Origin: Dehalococcoidia bacterium | GTDB lineage: Bacteria; Chloroflexota; Dehalococcoidia; GIF9; UBA5629 | Length of the DNA: 56,469 nucleotides | NCBI GenBank assembly: GCA_016927965.1 | Contig: JAFGLP010000137.1 | Location: 1-56,469 of the forward strand | Direction of reading: 5' to 3' | Shown: piece by piece, positions 26,024 to 35,946 of the stretch | Position numbering within the stretch: position 1 is the first letter of the stretch | Layout: every line of letters begins with the position of its first letter | Notes under the pieces: model-generated | What the model saw: only the letters and a program-made list of their open reading frames with translations | Database searches by the model: none | Told to the model about the DNA's origin: nothing | Made by a program: the position numbers and the translations under genes

Positions 26024-27310
26024 TTATAACTTACTTAGAGCGTACCTGACGGCCTTTAAAGTAGCTTGAATATCAGCTTTTGTGTGTGCCAAACTGATAA
26101 AAGCCGCTTCAAATTGCGAAGGCGGCCAGTAAATGCCCTGATTAAGTAATTCTTTAAAAAAAGTAGAGAAGAGGCTTGCATCAGATAGTCTGGCTAAATC
26201 GTAATCAGTTACAGGCTTACTGGTAAAGAAAATGGTGAGAAGCGATCCGGCTCGTGGAATAGTGACAGGTATTCCAGCACGGCAAGCTTCAGACGCCAAG
26301 CCTTCCTGCAGTGCTACTCCCAGATCTTCCAGCTTCTGATAACTACACCCGGTTTTCAGGCAAGTCAACGTTTCAATACCGGCAGTCATCGCCAGAGGGT
26401 TGCCGGAAAGGGTGCCTGCCTGATATACCTTGCCTGCTGGCGCTATCAGTTCCATGATATCCCGACGGCCCCCGTATGCTCCAACAGGCAATCCCCCCCC
26501 GATTATCTTTCCAAGACAGGTCAGGTCTGGTTTGATGTCATATACTTCCTGCGCCCCACCATAGGCTATCCTGAAACCTGTAATTACCTCGTCGAATATC
26601 AGCAATGCTCTATATTTTCGGGTGATTTTGCGCAAATGACGAAGGAAACCCCTGAAAGGTAATACAACGCCCATATTTGCTGCGACCGGCTCCACTATAA
26701 CGGCTGCAATATCCCCTGCATATTTTTTAAACAGTGCTGCTACCGATCTTGTATCGTTATACTTGGCTACCAGTGTTGTCTGGGCGACTGTTTCAGGCAC
26801 ACCCGGCGAATCAGGTATCCCCAGTGTTGCCATACCCGACCCTCCACTGACCAATAAACCGTCAGAGTGACCGTGATAGCAGCCTGCAAATTTAATGACC
26901 TTGGTTCTGCCAGTATAAGCCCTGGCCAAACGGAGAGCGGTCATCGCCGCCTCTGTGCCCGAATTAACGAAGCGCACCATCTCAATCGACGGCATTGCTT
27001 CACATATAATTCTGGCAAGCCTGGTTTCAAGTTCAGTAGATGCTCCAAAACTGGTGCCGTTATCGATACAGCCTTTAAGAGCTGTTGTGATTCGATTGTC
27101 AGCATGTCCCAGAATAAGCGGACCCCACGAGCTTATGTAATCGATATACTTATTGCCATCGATGTCATATATATGTGATCCTTTGCCTCTGCTTATGAAC
27201 AGTGGAGTGCTGTCCACAGCTTTGAATGAGCGAACGGGGCTGTCCACGCCACCCGGGAGGTAGAGCTGGGCTTGTTTAAAAAGCTGCTGTGATTTATGTA
27301 ATCTCTTCAT
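26024..27310 (-). CDS. hemL: Glutamate-1-semialdehyde 2,1-aminomutase
   Basis: 428 residues from ATG 27310, the family's usual length; a longer frame would overlap hemB. Converts glutamate-1-semialdehyde to 5-aminolevulinate with PLP. The Schiff-base Lys268 lies in CLGKIIGGGLPVGAYGG. SGTEAAMTALRLARA, YHGHSDG and IFDEVITGFR are present. It is the last gene of the Ahb heme operon, 16 bases after hemB, and with hemA it completes the C5 route to aminolevulinate. No strong ribosome-binding site is seen, suggesting translation by readthrough from hemB. Confidence 0.95.
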   Translation of the reverse strand: MKRLHKSQQLFKQAQLYLPGGVDSPVRSFKAVDSTPLFISRGKGSHIYDIDGNKYIDYISSWGPLILGHADNRITTALKGCIDNGTSFGASTELETRLARIICEAMPSIEMVRFVNSGTEAAMTALRLARAYTGRTKVIKFAGCYHGHSDGLLVSGGSGMATLGIPDSPGVPETVAQTTLVAKYNDTRSVAALFKKYAGDIAAVIVEPVAANMGVVLPFRGFLRHLRKITRKYRALLIFDEVITGFRIAYGGAQEVYDIKPDLTCLGKIIGGGLPVGAYGGRRDIMELIAPAGKVYQAGTLSGNPLAMTAGIETLTCLKTGCSYQKLEDLGVALQEGLASEACRAGIPVTIPRAGSLLTIFFTSKPVTDYDLARLSDASLFSTFFKELLNQGIYWPPSQFEAAFISLAHTKADIQATLKAVRYALSKL

Positions 27311-27326
27311 AGGTAACAACTGGATT

Positions 27327-28304
27327 TTATTCTTTAAGCCAACCGGCCAACTGTTTGGCATGGTATGTCAGTATAATATCGGCTCCGGCTCGTTTAATCG
27401 ATCCTAATATCTCCATGACAACGCGTTTTTCATCCAGCCAACCCATGGCAGCAGCTGCTTTCACCATGGAGTATTCCCCACTTACATTATAGGCAGCTAA
27501 TGGATAGTCGAATCTGTTACGAGCCGTTCTTATAACATCAAGATATGACAGAGCGGGTTTCACCATAACGATATCTGCACCCTCGGCGATATCCTGCTCT
27601 ATTTCTCTCATGGCTTCACGTGAATTGCCCGGATCCATTTGATATGATTTGCGGTCTCCAAACTGGGGTGCTGAGCCAGCAGCCTCCCTGAAAGGACCAT
27701 AGAAGCCTGAGGCATATTTAGCGGAGTAAGCCAGAATGGGTGTTTTAATAAATCCGTTCTCATCCAGCGTTTCTCTTATAGCTTTCACCCTACCGTCCAT
27801 CATGTCTGATGGCGCTACTACGTCAGCACCAGACTGTACATGTGAAAGGGCCATCCTGGCTAATAGGGGCAGCGTGCTGTCATTATCAACGTACCCATTA
27901 CGGATCAAACCACAATGCCCATGGCTAGTATATTCACAAAGACATATATCAGTTATTATAAGCATTTGCGGAGCAGCCTTTTTTATAGCATGGATTGCAC
28001 GTTGAACTACACCTTTAGGATGATATGCACCTGAACCCGTTTCATCCTTCTTATTAACCACTCCGAACAGAATAACAGCAGGTACGCCAAGCATAGATAA
28101 CTCTTCAACCTCTTTCGATAGTCGGTCGACCGAGAAATGGAACACTCCCGGCATTGACAGGATTTCTTGCTTAATTCCCTTTCCCTCAACTATAAATAAG
28201 GGATAAACAAGATCTCCGACATCCAGATAATTTTCCCTGACCAGTGACCGCAGGGCCTCGGTATTTCGCAGACGCCGCATTCGTAACTGTGGAAAAACCG
28301 CCAT
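27327..28304 (-). CDS. hemB: Porphobilinogen synthase (delta-aminolevulinic acid dehydratase)
   Basis: 325 residues. Condenses two aminolevulinates to porphobilinogen. The cysteine triad in [13 protein letters not shown] marks the zinc-dependent form. Schiff-base lysines lie in [15 protein letters not shown] and [13 protein letters not shown]. The ATG directly follows the cobA/hemD stop codon (TAA-ATG), so translation is likely coupled. Confidence 0.95.
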   Translation of the reverse strand: MAVFPQLRMRRLRNTEALRSLVRENYLDVGDLVYPLFIVEGKGIKQEILSMPGVFHFSVDRLSKEVEELSMLGVPAVILFGVVNKKDETGSGAYHPKGVVQRAIHAIKKAAPQMLIITDICLCEYTSHGHCGLIRNGYVDNDSTLPLLARMALSHVQSGADVVAPSDMMDGRVKAIRETLDENGFIKTPILAYSAKYASGFYGPFREAAGSAPQFGDRKSYQMDPGNSREAMREIEQDIAEGADIVMVKPALSYLDVIRTARNRFDYPLAAYNVSGEYSMVKAAAAMGWLDEKRVVMEILGSIKRAGADIILTYHAKQLAGWLKE

Positions 28305-29831
28305 TTAATTGTCCTCCCTGAAATAGTCTTCCATCTCTCTGAGCAATCCATCTAGGGTCTGCTTCTTCGCAACAATGTTAACCCTAAATCCGGCGTTAGA
28401 GGCCGTCATAGCGGTCTTGGGCCCAATACAGGCAATAATGGCACGGATTTTTGCTATTTCTTTACTGTTCAGGACTGCTATAAAGTTCTTGACCGTTGAT
28501 GAACTGGTAAAAGTGATGATATCGATCTCCTTGTCCAGTACCAGTTTCTTGAATTGACGAACATCGTATTCAGGTCGTACTGTACGATAGACGTGAATAT
28601 TATCCACTTTAGCCTTCATCCTAGTTAGCCCCTGAACTAGCTCATCGTCCGCTATATCTGCTCTGGGAATCAATACCCTTTTACCTTGCATGGATTGTGA
28701 TTTAATGCCGTCCACGATGCCTTGGGCAGTATAAACGACGGGTATGTAATCGGCTACTACACCGCGATTCTCCAGCAACCTGCTGGTGGCTGGCCCAATA
28801 GCTCCTATCTTAGTGCCCGATAAGGCCCTGGCATCGAGGCCATGTTTTTGTAGCCTCTGAAAAAAGATATCAACACCATTAACGCTGGTAAAAATAATCC
28901 AATCATACGAGCCTAATTGCTTTATCGCAGTATCCAGTTTGCTATTTCTCTTTATTGCCTTTATTTCGATCATGGGGAACTTGACCGGCACAGCACCGCG
29001 TTCGAAAAGCTGTGCTTCAAAATCGGCGGACTGAAGTCCTGCCCTGGTAATCAATACCCGTCTTCCAAATAAAGAAAGTTTGGGATACCAGTTCAATCGT
29101 TCGCTCAATTTAACAACATTGCCTATTACGATTACAGCCGGTGCAGTAATTCTCTTCTTTCTTACCTGTGCAGCAATTGTCTGCAACGATCCCTTTACAA
29201 TAACCTGTGCAGGTAAAGTACCGTCTTTTATCACAGCAACCGGCGTATCAGGCGGTTTTCCACATTCCACCAATTTATCGGTAATCAGGGCTAGATTCTG
29301 CATACCCATTAGGAAAATCAGGGTGTCAACACCTGCCGCCAGTCCTCGCCAGTTTATGCTGGATGTACTTTTACGGGGATCTTCATGCCCGGTAACAATA
29401 GCCAATGAAGAGGATATGCCTCGATAAGTAACCGGTATACCTGCGTACGCCGGAACAGCAATTGCGGAAGTAATGCCCGGTACAATTTCAAACGGTAGGG
29501 CATTTTTACACAGGAAATCAGCTTCCTCTCCTCCCCTGCCAAAAACAAAGGGGTCGCCGCCTTTCAATCTGACTACAATTTTCCCGCGCCTCGCAAGTTG
29601 AGCAAGCATTAAATTAATTTCGTCCTGCTCGGCGGTGTGCTTATCTCCGGATTTACCAACGTAAATCCTTTCAGCCTGCGGACTGGTATAGCCCAGTAAT
29701 TGAGGAGCAACGAGCTGGTCATAGATTACGACGTCTGCCTTCTGAAGGCATTTTATAGCCTTAATTGTAATCAAAGCCGGATCCCCAGGTCCCGCTCCAA
29801 CTAAAAAGACCTTGCCAATCTTTACCGGCAT
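28305..29831 (-). CDS. cobA-hemD: Fused uroporphyrinogen-III C-methyltransferase and uroporphyrinogen-III synthase
   Basis: 508 residues from ATG 29831 (the longer frame lies inside hemC). Residues about 1-245 are SUMT/CobA: VFLVGAGPGDPALITIKA, VVRLKGGDPFVFGRGGEE and PGITSAIAVPAYAGIPVTYR. Residues about 255-505 are HemD: RRVLITRAG, WIIFTSVNGVDIFFQRL and TFTSSSTVKNF. One chain thus makes uroporphyrinogen III and methylates it at C2 and C7 to precorrin-2, directing flux to siroheme. The start overlaps the hemC end by 10 bases. This fusion is common in Firmicutes and other anaerobes. Confidence 0.93.
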   Translation of the reverse strand: MPVKIGKVFLVGAGPGDPALITIKAIKCLQKADVVIYDQLVAPQLLGYTSPQAERIYVGKSGDKHTAEQDEINLMLAQLARRGKIVVRLKGGDPFVFGRGGEEADFLCKNALPFEIVPGITSAIAVPAYAGIPVTYRGISSSLAIVTGHEDPRKSTSSINWRGLAAGVDTLIFLMGMQNLALITDKLVECGKPPDTPVAVIKDGTLPAQVIVKGSLQTIAAQVRKKRITAPAVIVIGNVVKLSERLNWYPKLSLFGRRVLITRAGLQSADFEAQLFERGAVPVKFPMIEIKAIKRNSKLDTAIKQLGSYDWIIFTSVNGVDIFFQRLQKHGLDARALSGTKIGAIGPATSRLLENRGVVADYIPVVYTAQGIVDGIKSQSMQGKRVLIPRADIADDELVQGLTRMKAKVDNIHVYRTVRPEYDVRQFKKLVLDKEIDIITFTSSSTVKNFIAVLNSKEIAKIRAIIACIGPKTAMTASNAGFRVNIVAKKQTLDGLLREMEDYFREDN

Positions 29832-30742
29832 CTTATCTTTTCCACGATTTCTTCTGCGCCCTCTTTCAGCATTTTCTCTGCCAATTGCCGACCTGCTTCC
29901 TCGGGACAATCGGCATCAGCAATAATCGAGTCCTTAATCATATTTTCCCCTTCCCTATCTGAAACCATCCCTATAATTTTTAAATATCCATGTGTTTCGG
30001 TCGCCAAACATGAAATAGGCACGCTGCAACCACCGCCCAGATAGTCTATAAAGGCCCGCTCAGATTTCACTGCCTGCCAGGTTGGTCTGTGATTGATATT
30101 TTCGACCAGGGACGCAACATAATTATCGTGGAGCCTTATCTCGATACCCAAAGCCCCCTGCCCTGCTGCAGGTATAAACCTATCCGGCTCAAGATACTCG
30201 GTTATCTCCCTTGTCTTGCCCATTCTCAGCATGGCAGCTGCCGCCAGTATTAATCCATCAATGTTGCCCGAGGCCAGTTTACGCAGACGCGTATCGATGT
30301 TTCCCCGTATGCCTGCAATTTTCAGGTCAGGGCGCAGATATTTAATCTGCGCATAACGCCGCACACTGCTGGTGCCAATATAGGCGCCTGGTTTTAACCT
30401 GTCAAAAGTGACGTTGCCAACTAAAACATCACGAGGGTCAATTCTTTCGATAGTTGCTGCCAGAGCAAGTTCACGGGGAATTAATACCGGCAGGTCTTTG
30501 AGGCTGTGCACGGCAATATCAATCTCGCATTTAATCAAAGCCTCCTCAAGTGCTTTGACAAATATACCTACTTTCCCAGCCTCCTCTATATTGATAGTCT
30601 GGTTTCTGTCGCCTTCTGTAATAATTTTACGTATCTGGATATCGAGGCCCGGTTTCATGGACGTGAGTCGGTCCCTCACTGTTTCAGCTTGAATAAGGGC
30701 CAGCTTGCTTCCCCGAGTGCCGATAATTACCTTCTTATTCAT
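29822..30742 (-). CDS. hemC: Hydroxymethylbilane synthase (porphobilinogen deaminase)
   Basis: 306 residues. Polymerises four porphobilinogens into hydroxymethylbilane. Cys239 in YLGGGCSVPI carries the dipyrromethane cofactor; the catalytic Asp lies in HSLKDLP (79-85). RGSKLALIQA and GTSSVRRYAQ are family signatures. It overlaps hemA by 8 bases and cobA/hemD by 10. Confidence 0.95.
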   Translation of the reverse strand: MNKKVIIGTRGSKLALIQAETVRDRLTSMKPGLDIQIRKIITEGDRNQTINIEEAGKVGIFVKALEEALIKCEIDIAVHSLKDLPVLIPRELALAATIERIDPRDVLVGNVTFDRLKPGAYIGTSSVRRYAQIKYLRPDLKIAGIRGNIDTRLRKLASGNIDGLILAAAAMLRMGKTREITEYLEPDRFIPAAGQGALGIEIRLHDNYVASLVENINHRPTWQAVKSERAFIDYLGGGCSVPISCLATETHGYLKIIGMVSDREGENMIKDSIIADADCPEEAGRQLAEKMLKEGAEEIVEKIRCR

Positions 30743-32021
30743 GATCTTTTACATTATCCAGATTAAACATCTCTGTGATTAATTCCATTCGCTCTTCAAT
30801 ATCACTGCCGTCGTCTGAAGATTTCAAGTATAAAATTGGGTCTCTCAATATCTTATCTACGATCGATATAGTTAAGCGGCTGACCGCCTGCTTATCAGTA
30901 TCAGAAAGGAAGTCTAGCTTCTTAATGGTTTTATTGTATTGAACAGACCTGATTTTTTCAGCTTTGGACATTATGGCTTTAACTAAGGGCCTGACGCTGT
31001 AAGTACGCCACCATTTCATAAAAATGCCCGCTTCCTGCAATATTATTTTTTCTACTGCAGCGATCTCGATTTCGCGTCGTGTCCTGTTCTTATTCGCCAG
31101 ATCGTTAAGGTCATCAATATTTAACAGGTGGACATTGTTTATCTCTTTAACACTGGGTTCTACATTACGCGGCATTGCAATGTCTATGATAGTCATAGGT
31201 ACTTTTTGACGTTTAGACATGACTTCGTAAACAAGCTGATGACGCAATATTGAATGTGGCGCTGCTGCACATGTGATCACTATGGCAGCATCATATAACT
31301 CATCAGTCAGTTCTGAAGTGCTGGCAGGCCTGCCCCCATATTGTTTCGTTAAATAACCGGCGCGCTCAATAGACCTGCTAATAATGACGGTATCTTTAAA
31401 GCCCCTGGTTTTTGCTACCCTGATTGCCTGCTTGCCCGCCTCGCCTGCCCCTATAATAACAAGCTTGGCTGTTTTTACATCACGTATTATATCAAGCGCT
31501 TTATTGACTGCCACGGAACTTACAGAAAGAGCGTATTTACTTATCCCCGTTTTCTCCCGTACCTTTCTGCCCGTCCTGATTGCACATTGAAATACACGCC
31601 TTAAGGGCGGGTTGACCATCCCTGACTTTTCAGCCGCAGCTAATGCATGATTGACCTGTCCCAGTACCTCATATTCGCCGATAATCATGGAGTCAAGGCC
31701 GGAAGCAACCCTGAAGATATGTTTGGCTAATTCATCATCGTGCATTGAATACATGAAAGGCGACAGCCTGTCAGTCGGTATACATAGATAATCCTTAAAG
31801 AATCTTTTACTGGCCTTTCTTATATCGCTGATATCCATGCCGGATGTATATATCTCAGTACGGTTACAGGTCGAAAGTATTACACCATTCGCTGAGTGCT
31901 TGCCTAATGAAAATAGTGCATCGGGCAGGCGTTCGATATTTATGGCTGCCTTATCACGTATATCAATTGTAGCCGTCTGATAATTTATTCCGAGCAAATT
32001 TATATACATAAGATTTTTCAC
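30735..32021 (-). CDS. hemA: Glutamyl-tRNA reductase
   Basis: 428 residues. Reduces Glu-tRNA to glutamate-1-semialdehyde with NADPH. The catalytic Cys52 lies in LSTCNRTEIY, the substrate His in FRVASGLDSMIIGE, and the NADPH fold in LVIIGAGEAGKQAIRVA. The GTG start shares 4 bases (GTGA) with the sirC stop; an ATG four codons in (32009) is an alternative. Its place inside the operon ties the committed step to the downstream siroheme branch. Confidence 0.95.
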   Translation of the reverse strand: MKNLMYINLLGINYQTATIDIRDKAAINIERLPDALFSLGKHSANGVILSTCNRTEIYTSGMDISDIRKASKRFFKDYLCIPTDRLSPFMYSMHDDELAKHIFRVASGLDSMIIGEYEVLGQVNHALAAAEKSGMVNPPLRRVFQCAIRTGRKVREKTGISKYALSVSSVAVNKALDIIRDVKTAKLVIIGAGEAGKQAIRVAKTRGFKDTVIISRSIERAGYLTKQYGGRPASTSELTDELYDAAIVITCAAAPHSILRHQLVYEVMSKRQKVPMTIIDIAMPRNVEPSVKEINNVHLLNIDDLNDLANKNRTRREIEIAAVEKIILQEAGIFMKWWRTYSVRPLVKAIMSKAEKIRSVQYNKTIKKLDFLSDTDKQAVSRLTISIVDKILRDPILYLKSSDDGSDIEERMELITEMFNLDNVKDHE

Positions 32022-32665
32022 TTATTTGCTAATCTTGAGTTGGTAAGACGGTTGATCAGTAACTCTTTGGCTTTAGCCTCATCACCATTCTTGATTAAAG
32101 CAATCATAACATCTAGGTCTATCGCATTTTGCCATTTAGCAGCAGTTATTTTGATTCTTCTCTGATGCATATCAAGACGTACCTCACCGATCAAACGGGT
32201 GAGAGCGGTATATTCTTCAAAAAAGGTATTCTCCAATCTTTTCCGGATCTTTTTTGCTAGCGCCGGGCTGTTACCTCCCGTAGAGACCGCTATGGTGATG
32301 TCACCACGGTGTACTACTGACGGTACTATAAAATCCGACAGATTAGGATTGTCCACTACGTTCAATAATACCTTACTATTATGTGCTTCTTCAGCTACTT
32401 TTTTATTCAGTAGCTTACTTCCTGTCGCTGCTACTGTTAAATAAGCCCCATCAAGGTCACCGACGTGATAATTTCTCTTTATAATTTGTATTTGATTTTT
32501 TTGGGCAAGTTCATTCAATTCAGTACAAAAAGCAGGGCTGATTACAGTGATTTCAGCACCATGCGCCAGCAGTTCGTTGACCTTGCGCAAAGCAATTCTA
32601 CCGCCTCCTATTACAAAGCACCGCTTTGTTTTAACATTTAAAAATATCGAGTAATACGGATTCAT
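32018..32665 (-). CDS. sirC: Precorrin-2 dehydrogenase (possibly also sirohydrochlorin ferrochelatase)
   Basis: 215 residues, related to Met8 and the N-terminal part of CysG. The NAD site CFVIGGGRIALRKVNELLA is followed by NVVDNPNLSDFIVPS, whose Asp corresponds to the residue important for dehydrogenase and chelatase activity in Met8. AVSTGGNSPALAKKIRKRLE is typical. It oxidises precorrin-2 to sirohydrochlorin. No CbiX/SirB chelatase gene is found in the operon, so this protein may also insert iron, or a chelatase lies elsewhere. Four bases follow ahbAB. Confidence 0.9.
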   Translation of the reverse strand: MNPYYSIFLNVKTKRCFVIGGGRIALRKVNELLAHGAEITVISPAFCTELNELAQKNQIQIIKRNYHVGDLDGAYLTVAATGSKLLNKKVAEEAHNSKVLLNVVDNPNLSDFIVPSVVHRGDITIAVSTGGNSPALAKKIRKRLENTFFEEYTALTRLIGEVRLDMHQRRIKITAAKWQNAIDLDVMIALIKNGDEAKAKELLINRLTNSRLANK

Positions 32666-32669
32666 ATAT

Positions 32670-33656
32670 TTACACTGTATACCTGATCCTTGTTTTCTTA
32701 AGTTCCCTGACGCTGAATAATACTACGAAATCGTTTGTTCCGCTGTCAGTCTGTATCTTTTTTACAATACTCGTACACGCTTTTTTCGTTTTTGCATGGA
32801 TCATAGCATAAAAGTTATATCGCCAGGATATTCTGGTCTTCCTCTCGTAGCAATGACTGACCTGCCTGAACTGTATCAACCCAGCTGCAACTGATTCCAC
32901 CTTATGTCGAGGAACATTCCAGCATGTCATAGCATTTGCTTCATATCCAGCCTTATAGTGGTTTATTGCTGCCCCGATACGCCTGATTGCCCCCTTTTTC
33001 ACAAGACCCCGGCAAATATCTAGTAAACCATCGATTCCCATATCCATCTGACTGGCGAAGCCATCGAAAGGGTGGTGAGTTAGTGGCAGATCTTCCTGCA
33101 ATATATTTATTATCTTTTTTTCTAACTCGGACAGTTTTAAATCCTCAGGCGTGCAGTTTACCCCAGCTATTTCAGTATTTAATTGACTTTCTTCTTCCAG
33201 GGTAAAATCGGTCCGTAGTTTATAGACCCTGACCGCAGGCAGAATAAGTGTCGATTCAGCCCCGATAAGATCTGACAATTTTTGAATTCCAACGTTAATA
33301 TCTGTGTTTAGAGGCCACGACAGTGTAAACCATATGTTATACTCATTATCACGTTCATATGCATGACTGATTCCTGTATGTTGGGAAAGGTAGCGTTCAG
33401 CCTCTTCCATATTTGTTGCGGGGACTTTCATGGCTATCAAAGTGCTTTGATAACCGATTTTCCTGGCATCCAATACAGGGCTTATCTGACGTATGATGCC
33501 CTCTTCTTTTAAAATCCGTGTCAACCTGATTACCTCTGTTTCTGCAATACCCAACACTGTACCAATCTCAGCGAAAGGTTCCTTGCTTAAAGGAAACCTG
33601 TTTTGCAGCAGGCCTAAAAGCTTGACTTTAATACTATTAGTGGTTGAGCCAGTCAT
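32670..33656 (-). CDS. ahbA-ahbB: Siroheme decarboxylase, AhbA-AhbB fusion
   Basis: 328 residues made of two Lrp/AsnC-like halves. Half 1 (about 10-150) has a winged helix (KEPFAEIGTVLGIAETEV) and a beta domain with the His-containing ISHAYERDNEYNIWFTL. Half 2 (about 170-328) has THHPFDGFASQMDMGID, and VSHCYERKTRISWRYNFYAM. In most organisms AhbA and AhbB are separate and form a heterodimer that decarboxylates siroheme at C12 and C18. Here both are on one chain. The ATG directly follows the ahbD stop. The assignment rests on the paired halves, length and operon. Confidence 0.9.
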   Translation of the reverse strand: MTGSTTNSIKVKLLGLLQNRFPLSKEPFAEIGTVLGIAETEVIRLTRILKEEGIIRQISPVLDARKIGYQSTLIAMKVPATNMEEAERYLSQHTGISHAYERDNEYNIWFTLSWPLNTDINVGIQKLSDLIGAESTLILPAVRVYKLRTDFTLEEESQLNTEIAGVNCTPEDLKLSELEKKIINILQEDLPLTHHPFDGFASQMDMGIDGLLDICRGLVKKGAIRRIGAAINHYKAGYEANAMTCWNVPRHKVESVAAGLIQFRQVSHCYERKTRISWRYNFYAMIHAKTKKACTSIVKKIQTDSGTNDFVVLFSVRELKKTRIRYTV

Positions 33657-34769
33657 TTACCTTAACTGATCCTTTAATTGCGGCTGGTATAAACAATAAG
33701 GCTCAGACTCCAGAAAATCTCCTGTGGCCTCATAGGCACGGGCGCGGCATCCTCCGCATATCTTTCTATATTCACAAGCCCCACATTTGCCTTTGATGTT
33801 ATCGAGTACCCGTAATGCTGTAAAAAGAGGAGAATTATCCCAAATGCTCTTAAAAGACTGATCCCTGATATTCCCCGCTTCAATATCAAGATATCCGCAT
33901 CCCTGTACAATTCCAGTATGTGAAATAAAACAGAACCCTGTGCCAGCGAGGCACCCGCGTGTCAAGGAATACATGTGATCAGCCACGTTTGCTTTTCCCA
34001 TTATTGGCGTCAACTGCTCTTTAAGTTGCCTTTGCCTTTGCTTTATTATGCGAAAATAATGAGGTGCGTCAGTAGGTTTAAAAAAGATTTTATCTCCCAG
34101 TTCAAGTTGTTTGCTAAATATCCAGTTCAGTGTATCCTCGTATTCTTGTGCGGAAAGCTCCACAGCCTTCAATCCTTTGCCCCTGCCGGTAGGAACCAGG
34201 AAAAAGGGATGAAAAGCAACTGCTCCATTGTTGAAGGCAAGTTTAAGAAGTTGATCTAAATAAGCTAAATTCAATTTTGTTACGGTGCAGTTTATCTGCA
34301 ACTCAAGTCCGGCTTGCCTGATAGCTTGAATACCAGACATGGCCGCATCATAAGCCCCTTCTTTTCCCCTGAACTTATCCTGCAATACGGCATCCGGAAA
34401 ATCCAGGCTGATAGCAACTCTGGATATCGGAATTTCCTTAAGCCTGCCGGCTATTTCCGCTGTGATTAGAGTACCGTTGGTTCCCATAACCACTCTTAGA
34501 CCTCTGGATGATGCATAAGCGGCAATCTCGAAAAAATCCGGCCTTGCGAGCGGTTCTCCCCCGGTAAGGATGAGAATAGGTTTGCCGACTTCCATGATGT
34601 CATCAATCAGACGGCAGCAATCGCTGGTAGATAGCTCCTTCGGATTACGGTCATCTTCTGCAGAAGCACGGCAGTGCGCGCAGTGTAAATTGCAGTAGCG
34701 TGTAATCTCCCATGCCACCAGGTTCAAACGGGGCCTAATTGCAGCCTGCTCAATATGAAAAACTGACAT
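33657..34769 (-). CDS. ahbD: Heme b synthase AhbD (radical SAM)
   Basis: 370 residues. Opens with LNLVAWEITRYCNLHC followed by AHCRA, the radical-SAM cluster C26-x3-C30-x2-C33 after the AWExTRxCNL motif typical of AhbD. GGEPLARPDF is the SAM-binding GGEP. The C-terminal SPASM/Twitch region carries CLAGTGFCFISHTG and CGACEYRKICGGCRARAY for an auxiliary [4Fe-4S] cluster. It oxidatively decarboxylates Fe-coproporphyrin III to heme b. One base after ahbC. Confidence 0.93.
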   Translation of the reverse strand: MSVFHIEQAAIRPRLNLVAWEITRYCNLHCAHCRASAEDDRNPKELSTSDCCRLIDDIMEVGKPILILTGGEPLARPDFFEIAAYASSRGLRVVMGTNGTLITAEIAGRLKEIPISRVAISLDFPDAVLQDKFRGKEGAYDAAMSGIQAIRQAGLELQINCTVTKLNLAYLDQLLKLAFNNGAVAFHPFFLVPTGRGKGLKAVELSAQEYEDTLNWIFSKQLELGDKIFFKPTDAPHYFRIIKQRQRQLKEQLTPIMGKANVADHMYSLTRGCLAGTGFCFISHTGIVQGCGYLDIEAGNIRDQSFKSIWDNSPLFTALRVLDNIKGKCGACEYRKICGGCRARAYEATGDFLESEPYCLYQPQLKDQLR

Positions 34770-34770
34770 C

Positions 34771-35946
34771 TTAACTTCCTATTTCCTCATATGTAAGATA
34801 GCATGCAGGGTCTTCTTGCCAGATGTCACCATATGCTGCTTCGGCACGAATCCGTAGGTTGCCGTTACATATGTTTAAATACTTACATTGAGCACAGCGC
34901 CCTTTTAACCATTTCTTACGGTTTCTCAATTTATTCATTAGCGGCTCAGAGCTATCCATCCATATTTCGCTAAATTTTCTATTAACAGCATTTCCCAGTG
35001 AATAATGCTGCCAGAATTGGTCAGGGTGGACGTACCCCATCTCATCGATCGCACCTATCCTGATTCCCGAGTTATTTCCGCCGTTAAGTTCCAGAAGGCC
35101 AATGATCTTTTCTGCTCGTGATGGGTCCTGTTTAAGCATTCGTAGATAAATAAACACGCCGTCAGCATGGTTGCCTACCGTGAGGATCTCTTTGGGCAGA
35201 CCTCGTTTATGTAGATCGATCGTACGTTCAGAGATAATCTCTAATATCTGACGTGTTTGTGCATGCGTCACATCGAATTGCCGCAGACCCTTTCCGCGCC
35301 CTGAATAAGCAAGATGATAGAAACATACACGGTCGATACCTTCGTTCTCAACAAGATCAAATATGGCCGGTATCTCTTCATAATTATAGTTAGTGATGGT
35401 CAACCGCAGGGAAACCCTAATACCAAGTGCGATGCAATTCCTGATTCCTTGCAATGCCTGATTAAAAGCCTGATCTTTGCCGCGGAACCTGTCATTAACT
35501 GCGTCAATACCATCGAGACTGATTCCGACCTCGGCAAACCCAACGTCCCGAATTAGTCCGGCAGCCTTGGATGATATAAGCGTACCATTGGTAGAAAGTG
35601 ATACCCTAATATTTTGTTTTACAGCGTATTCCGCCAGTTCAAAGATATCTTCTCTTAAAAGCGGCTCACCCCCGGAGAATAAGATAACAGGTACCCCAAA
35701 CTCAGCCAGGTCCGCTAGCATTCTCTTTCCCTGGCTGGTATCCATTTCATCAGCCTTCTTTCGATTGACAGCGCTTGCATAGCAGTGAATACAGGCAAGG
35801 TTACAGTGCCTGGTACAATTCCATACCACAACAGGCTTTGGTGCCCCGGAATCATCTTTATGCTTATTTTTAACAACAGGCGTCCGGTAGCGCAGGTAAT
35901 CCCCCGGGCCGACGGTATCGCACAGAAGGCGCGAGATCGATATCAT
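34771..35946 (-). CDS. ahbC: 12,18-didecarboxysiroheme deacetylase AhbC (radical SAM)
   Basis: 391 residues from ATG 35946 (ATGA overlap with the regulator stop; the longer frame is excluded). MISISRLLCDTVGPGDYLRY and KPVVVWNCTRHCNLAC are AhbC features; cluster C48-x3-C52-x2-C55. GGEPLLREDIF binds SAM. The C-terminal SPASM domain has CAQCKYLNICNGNLRIRAE. It removes acetate groups from 12,18-didecarboxysiroheme to give Fe-coproporphyrin III. Its coupling to the regulator gene suggests the regulator is made with the first enzyme. Confidence 0.93.
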   Translation of the reverse strand: MISISRLLCDTVGPGDYLRYRTPVVKNKHKDDSGAPKPVVVWNCTRHCNLACIHCYASAVNRKKADEMDTSQGKRMLADLAEFGVPVILFSGGEPLLREDIFELAEYAVKQNIRVSLSTNGTLISSKAAGLIRDVGFAEVGISLDGIDAVNDRFRGKDQAFNQALQGIRNCIALGIRVSLRLTITNYNYEEIPAIFDLVENEGIDRVCFYHLAYSGRGKGLRQFDVTHAQTRQILEIISERTIDLHKRGLPKEILTVGNHADGVFIYLRMLKQDPSRAEKIIGLLELNGGNNSGIRIGAIDEMGYVHPDQFWQHYSLGNAVNRKFSEIWMDSSEPLMNKLRNRKKWLKGRCAQCKYLNICNGNLRIRAEAAYGDIWQEDPACYLTYEEIGS

